A stretch of DNA of 10,826 nt, from NCBI GenBank assembly GCA_027017505.1, contig JALUQR010000131.1:1-10826 (forward strand), in the 5' to 3' direction. The stretch's first letter is position 1. Every line of letters begins with the position of its first letter. The notes under the pieces were generated by a model, which worked only from the letters and a program-made list of their open reading frames with translations, searched no databases and was not told the origin of the DNA. The position numbers were made by a program, and so were the translations under genes. Of this stretch, positions 6,711 to 10,826 are shown in pieces. The stretch is from a bacterium. Lineage in GTDB: Bacteria > Desulfobacterota > GWC2-55-46 > DRQE01.

Positions 6711-7120
6711 GCACAACTGTGCAGAACATAACAAGAAATCTTCTTACAATTCTTGAAAACGAGGGTCTCACACTCCACCGTGGTGGAGACCCTGCTTCTG
6801 GAAGGTTTCCCCTGGCAGAGCTTTTCTACAGTGGTGAGGGTTTTCAGTACACCCATGGAGAGAGGCCTGGCTACGGTGTGGTGGAGTTTGTCATCAGGAT
6901 AGCTGTAAGGGAGACCGCAGGAGAGGAGCCCATAGAGGGCCTGCAGTTCTGGGTGCACAGGATAAGGGAGGTTGTTACACCCTCATCGCTTAACACAGGT
7001 GGGCTTTCAGAGACAAGGCCTGTTGTAAGGGTGGACACAAAGGAGGTCAGGGTGGAGCACAGAGATGGGGGGCGGGCTGTAAGGTATCATCTGGCAATAA
7101 GATACAGGGAGAATCCCTGA
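6707..7120 (+). CDS. Tail completion / tail terminator-type protein
   Basis: This 137-aa alpha/beta protein lies between the connector and the tail tube gene, the usual slot for the tail terminator that caps the tube and joins it to the head. The N-terminal helix (STTVQNITRNLLTILENEG), a central stretch of alternating strands (GVVEFVIRIAVRE), a helix around WVHRIREVV and a final strand pair (DTKEVRVEHRD, VRYHLAIRYRE) fit the fold of lambda gpU and Gp17-like proteins. Start and previous stop overlap as ATGA. The family assignment is by size, predicted fold and order, not by a diagnostic motif. Confidence 0.6.
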   Translation: MSTTVQNITRNLLTILENEGLTLHRGGDPASGRFPLAELFYSGEGFQYTHGERPGYGVVEFVIRIAVRETAGEEPIEGLQFWVHRIREVVTPSSLNTGGLSETRPVVRVDTKEVRVEHRDGGRAVRYHLAIRYRENP

Positions 7121-7135
7121 GGAGGTTTTAAGGAC

Positions 7136-8230
7136 ATGGCTGAAAGCAGGTTTTATCTTGCCATAGGTGAGGAATCAACAAGGGGGGTGGCAGAATCCAC
7201 CCAGGTGGGCTTTGTGCCTCTTCTTTCTGCAAGGTTGCCCTCAGTGGAGTTTGACGAATCTGTCCAGGAGGAATTCAGGGGAGAGGATAGCCTTGCTGGC
7301 CCTTACAGGTGGGTGCGAAAGAGCAGGCGATGGCAGGCAACCCTTGAGATACCATTTTACACAGAGGCGGGTGGACAGCCCCGCATGATGGGAACTATAT
7401 TCAAGCACCTTTTCGGCGGTGTAACCTCCACACAGCTGGGTACAACCACTGCCTATGCCCACATGCTCTATCCCTCAAGCAGGATGTATGAACAGGGCGG
7501 TGGACTCGAAGACAGGGCACTCACGCTCAACTACAACCTTAACGAGGGCGATACCTTAAAGAACTATCCCTATGTGGGTGGAAGGGTGGTATCTGTGGGG
7601 CTTGAGCAGACCCCTGGTGAACCACTTAAACTTACAGCAGAGCTTACAGGCCAGTTCAGGCAGGCTCCTGCAACCGCACTTGACGGGCCTGTCTTTCCAG
7701 CAGAATCCCTCAGGTGCGATTACACAAAACTTGCCATCTACACAGGTGGGGTGGTAAGAACAGGCACAGCACCTGACTTTACAGACATATCAGCAGATGC
7801 AACCGCGGTAAGGATAAGACCCGACAGGCTCTCCATAAAGATAGACAGCGGTAAGGAGGATGTCCTCAGGCTTTCAGGCCTGGACTATCCTGACAGAACA
7901 AGACTTGGCAGGTTCACCGTGGAGGTAGAACTTACCCTCGACTGGGAAGACCCCCAGACAGGTTTCTCCAGTATCGCAGAGTTTAACAGCTGGCTTGAAA
8001 CCACAGGTTCAACAAACCTTCTATGCGTGTGGAATACGGGTGTGCCTGCAGACACGGGCTACAACCACAAGCTCGTCATAGACATACCAAAGCTTGTAAG
8101 GGTAGGGGGTGAGCCAGAGTACGAACACAACAGGGAACCCATGATAACCCTTAAGTATCAGGCCCTCTGTGATGAGTCAACAGGCTATCTGGTGGGATGC
8201 CTGCTTTACAACACAGCCCCGAGCCTTTAG
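7136..8230 (+). CDS. Major tail tube protein
   Basis: This 364-aa, beta-rich protein precedes the tail assembly chaperone, as tube proteins do in siphoviruses. The N-terminus (YLAIGEESTRGVAESTQVGF, then FVPLL) resembles the Phage_tube_2-like start in which a short strand and a conserved EST/EGT loop precede the first sheet. Repeated strands follow, including LGRFTVEVELTLDWEDPQTG and, at the end, EPMITLKYQALCDESTGYLV. The length suggests two beta domains, as in other large tube proteins. GGAGGT (7121-7126) is 9 nt before the start. Subunits would polymerise as hexameric rings around the tape measure. Receptor-binding or collar proteins are less likely given the neighbours. Confidence 0.78.
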   Translation: MAESRFYLAIGEESTRGVAESTQVGFVPLLSARLPSVEFDESVQEEFRGEDSLAGPYRWVRKSRRWQATLEIPFYTEAGGQPRMMGTIFKHLFGGVTSTQLGTTTAYAHMLYPSSRMYEQGGGLEDRALTLNYNLNEGDTLKNYPYVGGRVVSVGLEQTPGEPLKLTAELTGQFRQAPATALDGPVFPAESLRCDYTKLAIYTGGVVRTGTAPDFTDISADATAVRIRPDRLSIKIDSGKEDVLRLSGLDYPDRTRLGRFTVEVELTLDWEDPQTGFSSIAEFNSWLETTGSTNLLCVWNTGVPADTGYNHKLVIDIPKLVRVGGEPEYEHNREPMITLKYQALCDESTGYLVGCLLYNTAPSL

Positions 8231-8242
8231 GAGGTGAAGTAT

Positions 8243-8617
8243 ATGGCAATAGTGAGTTTCGATAAGGACACTATTATAGAGTACATACCCGAGTACGGAG
8301 GAAACAGAGAGAGCGAGAGCCCCTGTGTGGTAAGGCTGAGGTTTGTGCCTTACTCAAAGGTGCGCCACTATGCAAGGCTTCTGCAGGCAAGAACCCACGG
8401 GCTTACAGACCCCGAAAGGGTCTTCCAGGTTGCCCAGGAGGTGCAGAAAAAGGAGTTTGTGGAGAGTGTGGAGAGCATAAGTGGCTTCTATGTGGGCGAG
8501 CGCGAGGTAAGAGAGCCCGAGGAATTCTACGATGTGGCACCTGCAAAACTCATCTACGAGATTCTCGAGGCAGTGGAGGACCAGCAGAAACTCATCGAGG
8601 GACAGAGAAAAAACTGA
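8243..8617 (+). CDS. Tail assembly chaperone, short form (lambda gpG-like)
   Basis: This 124-aa protein lies between the tail tube and tape measure genes, the diagnostic slot for the chaperone that coats the tape measure during tail assembly. ATG 8243 is favoured over the in-frame GTG 8234 because GGAGGTG (8230-8236) is correctly spaced for it and overlaps the GTG. The sequence starts with strands (MAIVSFDKDTIIEYIP) and continues as charged helices. It ends ...GQRKN at TGA 8615-8617, and the last two codons form the slippery site described separately. Most ribosomes should stop here, giving an excess of this form over the fusion. Confidence 0.82.
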   Translation: MAIVSFDKDTIIEYIPEYGGNRESESPCVVRLRFVPYSKVRHYARLLQARTHGLTDPERVFQVAQEVQKKEFVESVESISGFYVGEREVREPEEFYDVAPAKLIYEILEAVEDQQKLIEGQRKN

Positions 8618-9015
8618 TAGCGGGCTTCCGCTATCTTCACTTCACTGCAGATGGTGGAAGCCCCTTTGATTGCTCAAGATGTGGGCCTGAGGACAGAAAA
8701 AACAGAAACTGTGCCAACATGCTGGCACTCTCAGAAAGGGCAAGGGCTGTTACAGGGTACACAGAGGAGATAAAAGAAGAACTCAAAGCAAAGGGTGCAC
8801 ACAAGGTCATAAGCCTGGCAGACCTGAGACTTTACGAATGTCCCCTGAGTTACATAACAGAGGACACATGGGAGATAATAAGGATGATAAGACTCATGGA
8901 ACATACAGGTAGGCTTCCACTGGACGGTGGCTGGGCAGACCAGCCGTACTGGTTCGTGGAAGCGTACGGAATATACCTTGAGGAGTCTGCAAGATGGCAC
9001 AGCACAGAGAAGTAG
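8243..9015 (+). CDS. Tail assembly chaperone, -1 frameshift fusion (lambda gpGT-like)
   Basis: This reads as join(8243..8614, 8614..9015): 124 residues in frame 0, then 133 residues in the -1 frame, 257 aa in all. The -1 frame is open from the heptamer to TGA 9013-9015 without a stop. The T part opens LIAGFRYLHFTADGG and has a cysteine cluster Cx2Cx9C (fusion residues 144, 147, 157) plus a later C200 in YECP, possibly a zinc site. It then has a helical stretch and GGWADQPYWFVEA. The T part has no credible start of its own, since ATG 8719 lacks a ribosome binding site. T domains of this class recruit the tube protein while G coats the tape measure. It overlaps the next gene by 22 nt. Confidence 0.85.
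8597..8663 (+). promoter_or_regulatory. Programmed -1 ribosomal frameshift signal
   Basis: The slippery heptamer A_AAA_AAC (8608-8614) is in the correct zero-frame phase and is followed at once by TGA. After a 7-nt spacer (8615-8621) comes a 15-bp stem, 8622-8636 with 8649-8663, containing 13 Watson-Crick and 2 G-U pairs and a 12-nt loop. An SD-like GAGGGA (8597-8602) lies upstream, a known stimulator in bacterial cases such as dnaX. A competing 8-bp hairpin (8616-8623 with 8628-8635, loop GCTT) cannot coexist with the long stem. Heptamer, spacer and stem meet all the usual criteria for bacterial -1 frameshifting. Confidence 0.9.
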
Positions 9016-9683
9016 TGGTTGCAAGTCTTCAAGAGCTTAAAAGGGTTCTCGAAAGGCTCGATGTAACCCTTTCAGGGCTTCTATCAGCAAGCAGGCAGAG
9101 GGCTTCTGTGGATGAAGGCCAGCTCACAGAGGATAGCATACGCAGGACAGAGCTCGAGATAGAGCTTTCAAAAAGACGCATCCAGCAGGCAAAAACCGAG
9201 CGAGACCTCAAGATACAGTACTCAAAAGATAGCTTCGGTTATATGACATCCCTTATGAGGTCTCTCTACATCGCAACGGGTTCTCACAACAGAAAGCTCT
9301 TCTCCCTTCTCAAGGCGTTTAACATAGCACAGGCCCTTATGGATACCTACACCGCCTTCAACCGCACGCTGGCCTCGTTGCCGTATCCGTTCAACCTTCT
9401 GGCAGCAGGCATGGTGCTCGCCCAGGGCCTTGCAAGGGTTCAGCAGATAAGGGCTGTCACCCCAGGAGGCGGTGGAACAGGAAGTAGAACCAGCACCGCC
9501 GGTGCCATCCACACCACCGCACTGCCTCGAGCAGGTGGCCAGCCTGCCCAGCCCTCTTCCACCATAACCATACACATAACCAATCCCCTTACTGGCTCTG
9601 AGGAGGAGTGGGAACGGCTGGTTGAAGAGAGGATCGTGCCCGCAATAAGGAAGGTGGCAGAAAGAAACATTGAGGTTACATAA
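8994..9683 (+). CDS. Short tape-measure-like tail protein
   Basis: This 229-aa protein follows the chaperone pair, where the tape measure belongs. Residues 1-80 are charged and coiled-coil-like. Residues ~103-155 contain the segment FNIAQALMDTYTAFNRTLAS, then LPYPFNLLAAGMVLAQGLARVQQI, closely resembling the hydrophobic C-terminal region of many phage tape measures. A Gly/Ser/Thr-rich linker and a final strand-helix unit (TITIHITNPLTGSEEEWERL onward) follow. GAGGAG (8980-8985) precedes ATG 8994, inside the end of the T frame. Tape measures are usually several hundred to over a thousand residues, so this one is exceptionally short. At about 0.15 nm per residue it would specify at most ~35 nm. 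It could be a reduced tape measure or only one piece of a split one. Confidence 0.72.
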   Translation: MAQHREVVVASLQELKRVLERLDVTLSGLLSASRQRASVDEGQLTEDSIRRTELEIELSKRRIQQAKTERDLKIQYSKDSFGYMTSLMRSLYIATGSHNRKLFSLLKAFNIAQALMDTYTAFNRTLASLPYPFNLLAAGMVLAQGLARVQQIRAVTPGGGGTGSRTSTAGAIHTTALPRAGGQPAQPSSTITIHITNPLTGSEEEWERLVEERIVPAIRKVAERNIEVT

Positions 9684-9700
9684 AAGGAGGTCATTAAGAT

Positions 9701-10282
9701 ATGCCAGACCAGAGGATTCAGTACACAGAGGAGCTCGTGGGTGCGGGGCACCCCACGAAGGCTGACACGCTGAATCGCCTTACACTCGTTGAGCACAGAG
9801 AGGACGGCACTCACGGCAATGTAACCATAAACGACGGGCTCACGCTTTCGCCAGCGGTGTGGCCTGCATTCAGTGCGGTGATGAGTGCCAATCAGGGTAT
9901 ACCTAACAATACATGGCTTAAGCTGGCTTTTGACACCGAGGAGTATGATACTAACAACAACTATGACAACACGAATTATAGATTTCAGCCCACGGTTGCT
10001 GGCAAGTATCTTTTGACCGCTGGCATTTTGATGGCCAATCCTCCCGCAGTCGACCAGAATCTTAAGATTTCCATATATAAGAATGGTTCCAAATACAGGA
10101 CTCAAAACTCCCATGTTCAGGCTAACACCCAGAGGCTCAGTGCCAACATAGCCGTTATCGTTGATGCCAACGGTTCTTCTGATTACTTTGAGGCATATGC
10201 ATATTGGAGTGGTGGTAATAGTGCTATACAGGCGACTGACGCAATGGGATATACCTACTTTCAGGGCATAAGGATAGGCTAA
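9701..10282 (+). CDS. C1q-domain tail fibre / receptor-binding protein
   Basis: This 193-aa protein has an N-terminal module (residues ~7-45, QYTEELVGAGHPTKADTLNR then LTLVEHREDGTHG) of a type found at the start of phage tail-tip and fibre proteins, probably for attachment to the virion. Residues ~55-193 look like a C1q/TNF-like jelly roll: an opening PAFSAVMSANQ, a middle YRFQPTVAGKYLLTAGILM, then LKISIYKNGSKYR and a closing AMGYTYFQGIRIG. Such domains trimerise and often bind cell-surface ligands. AAAAGGAGGT (9682-9691) gives strong translation. From about 9890 the codons shift toward GCC/GCT for Ala, TTG for Leu and more A/T, unlike the neighbours, which suggests the domain was acquired separately. 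Confidence 0.8.
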   Translation: MPDQRIQYTEELVGAGHPTKADTLNRLTLVEHREDGTHGNVTINDGLTLSPAVWPAFSAVMSANQGIPNNTWLKLAFDTEEYDTNNNYDNTNYRFQPTVAGKYLLTAGILMANPPAVDQNLKISIYKNGSKYRTQNSHVQANTQRLSANIAVIVDANGSSDYFEAYAYWSGGNSAIQATDAMGYTYFQGIRIG

Positions 10283-10296
10283 AGGAGGTGATCGGG

Positions 10297-10380
10297 TTGA
10301 CAGAGCTCGTAATCTTCGTAGCAGGCCTCGTTACAGGAGGGTTACTCGTGTACGGCTATCTTACGGTGGTAAAAAGATAG
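10297..10380 (+). CDS. 27-aa single-pass membrane peptide with TTG start
   Basis: TTG 10297 lies 6 nt after an excellent AAAGGAGGTG (10281-10290), which overlaps the previous stop. The frame runs to TAG 10378-10380. The product is almost entirely one hydrophobic segment (ELVIFVAGLVTGGLLVYGYL) with a C-terminal VVKR, so the basic end should remain in the cytoplasm. A GTG at 10288 is in frame but overlaps the ribosome binding site. It fills the gap exactly, and its stop codon is part of the next gene's AGGAGGTG. It may be a small holin-like or membrane-accessory peptide; its size is below that of normal holins, so no function is assigned. Confidence 0.66.
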   Translation: MTELVIFVAGLVTGGLLVYGYLTVVKR

Positions 10381-10392
10381 GAGGTGTGGGCA

Positions 10393-10764
10393 ATGGAGCT
10401 TTATCATGCAATAAAGGAGCTGTATCCCCATGCTGAGGTGGACATAGACTTCGTTCTTCAGGACGACGGCAATGGTGCGTACATAAGGGAGTGGAGGGTC
10501 AAGGCCGAAGATGGCAGTCCCGTGCCAGAGCCATCAAGAGAGGAGCTTGAACAGGCCTACAGGCGTTATCTCGAGAAAAGGGCACTTACGGAGTACAGGG
10601 AAAAGAGAAGACAGGAGTATCCCCCTTCTGGAGACCAGCTTGACTGCATATGGAAGGCCCTTTCGAGTATGGGGCTTACCCCGGATCCTGCAGGTGGTGA
10701 GAATACCCCTGAGGGTATGCTTGCACGCATACTCATGGTAAAGGAGAAGTATCCAAAACCCTGA
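10393..10764 (+). CDS. XkdW-like tail accessory protein
   Basis: This is a 123-aa protein. ATG 10393 is chosen over GTG 10384 because AGGAGGTG (10379-10386) is 6 nt upstream of the ATG and overlaps the GTG. The N-terminal ~55 residues (ELYHAIKELYPHAEVDIDFV, then a D/E-rich strand and PSREELEQAYRRYLEK) resemble the XkdW family found next to tail-fibre genes in Gram-positive prophages. The C-terminal part (EYPPSGDQLDCIWKAL ... ARILMVKEKYPKP) is a motif pair seen in many phage tail proteins. It may assist fibre assembly or be a small tail-tip component. Both matches are from memory of the families. Confidence 0.68.
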   Translation: MELYHAIKELYPHAEVDIDFVLQDDGNGAYIREWRVKAEDGSPVPEPSREELEQAYRRYLEKRALTEYREKRRQEYPPSGDQLDCIWKALSSMGLTPDPAGGENTPEGMLARILMVKEKYPKP

Positions 10765-10776
10765 AAGGTCTGAAAG

Positions 10777-10826
10777 ATGTGGGAGAGGATAAAGTTTTTC
10801 TACAAGAATGTTGCAACACAGGAGGG
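10777..10826 (+). CDS. Start of a further phage gene (partial at right edge)
   Basis: ATG 10777, 12 nt after the previous stop, opens a frame that stays open to the end of the window: 16 complete codons, MWERIKFFYKNVATQE. The ribosome binding site is only a weak AAAGGT (10764-10769). Some phage tail proteins with discoidin-like domains begin with a similar W-x-I-K-F-x-Y pattern, but 16 residues are too few to assign anything. Confidence 0.45.
   Translation, partial: MWERIKFFYKNVATQE

Noticed and set aside
6254..6958. 234-aa minus-strand open frame, the longest on that strand
   Set aside because: It is antisense to the connector and tail completion genes. The Ser/Leu/Cys-rich product is typical of the complement of this codon usage, with no supporting signals.
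7167..7388. 73-aa + strand open frame inside the tail tube gene
   Set aside because: It is an alternate-frame shadow with no ribosome binding site and a low-quality composition.
8719..9015. Independent 98-aa gene starting at ATG 8719
   Set aside because: There is no ribosome binding site before the ATG. The same frame is open back to the slippery heptamer and codes a plausible domain there, so it is the -1 frameshift extension of the chaperone.
9440..10114. 224-aa minus-strand open frame with hydrophobic stretches
   Set aside because: It is antisense to the tape measure and C1q genes, which have strong ribosome binding sites and family features. The hydrophobicity is a by-product of reading the complement.
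1..10826. CRISPR array, tRNA, rRNA, insertion sequence or attachment site
   Set aside because: No regularly spaced repeats, cloverleaf-like segments, transposase motifs with terminal repeats or integrase-linked repeats were seen anywhere in the window.

Overview
The window is one strand-coherent block of late (structural) genes of a tailed double-stranded DNA phage or prophage, all on the + strand. In order it holds a small Cys/His protein, terminase small and large subunits, portal, a 91-aa head-region protein, scaffold, major capsid protein, two small proteins, a neck/connector protein, a tail-completion-type protein, the tail tube protein, a frameshifted tail assembly chaperone pair, a short tape-measure-like protein, a C1q-domain tail fibre or receptor-binding protein, a 27-aa membrane peptide, an XkdW-like tail accessory protein, and the start of another gene at the right edge. 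With a tail tube, a G/GT-type chaperone and no sheath gene, a siphovirus is the best reading. No integrase, repressor or host gene lies in the window, so free phage and prophage cannot be told apart.

Host: arginine is mostly AGG/AGA, isoleucine is dominated by ATA, and strong AAAGGAGGT-type ribosome binding sites precede most genes. A factor-independent terminator also points to a bacterium. This codon style is common in thermophilic or deep-branching bacteria such as Aquificota, Nitrospirota or Thermodesulfobacteriota, but the window gives no firm taxonomic marker.

Layout: (1) 1-116 is the end of an upstream gene, closed by a strong intrinsic terminator at 143-175. (2) 176-308 is a leader with a 9-bp direct repeat, a short palindrome and a possible promoter. 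(3) 309-2099 is DNA packaging; terS and terL overlap by 71 nt. (4) 2138-5291 is the head module, with hairpins before the scaffold gene and after the capsid gene. No protease is seen, so capsid maturation appears to be scaffold-driven without proteolysis. (5) 5357-7120 is the connector/neck module, whose largest protein ends in an EF-hand-like loop. (6) 7136-9683 is the tail module. (7) 9701-10826 is receptor-binding and accessory genes, with a visible change of codon style inside the C1q domain.

The clearest mechanistic signal is at the end of the chaperone gene. A classic A_AAA_AAC slippery heptamer (8608-8614) sits immediately before the stop codon. A 7-nt spacer and a 15-bp stem (8622-8636 with 8649-8663) follow, and the -1 frame stays open to 9015. 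This predicts G (124 aa) and G-T (257 aa) products, as in lambda and many siphoviruses. The T part would otherwise be miscalled as a separate 98-aa gene starting at 8719. The other notable feature is how small the tail module is: the only tape-measure-like gene is 229 aa, and no recognisable tail-tip protein follows it within the window.
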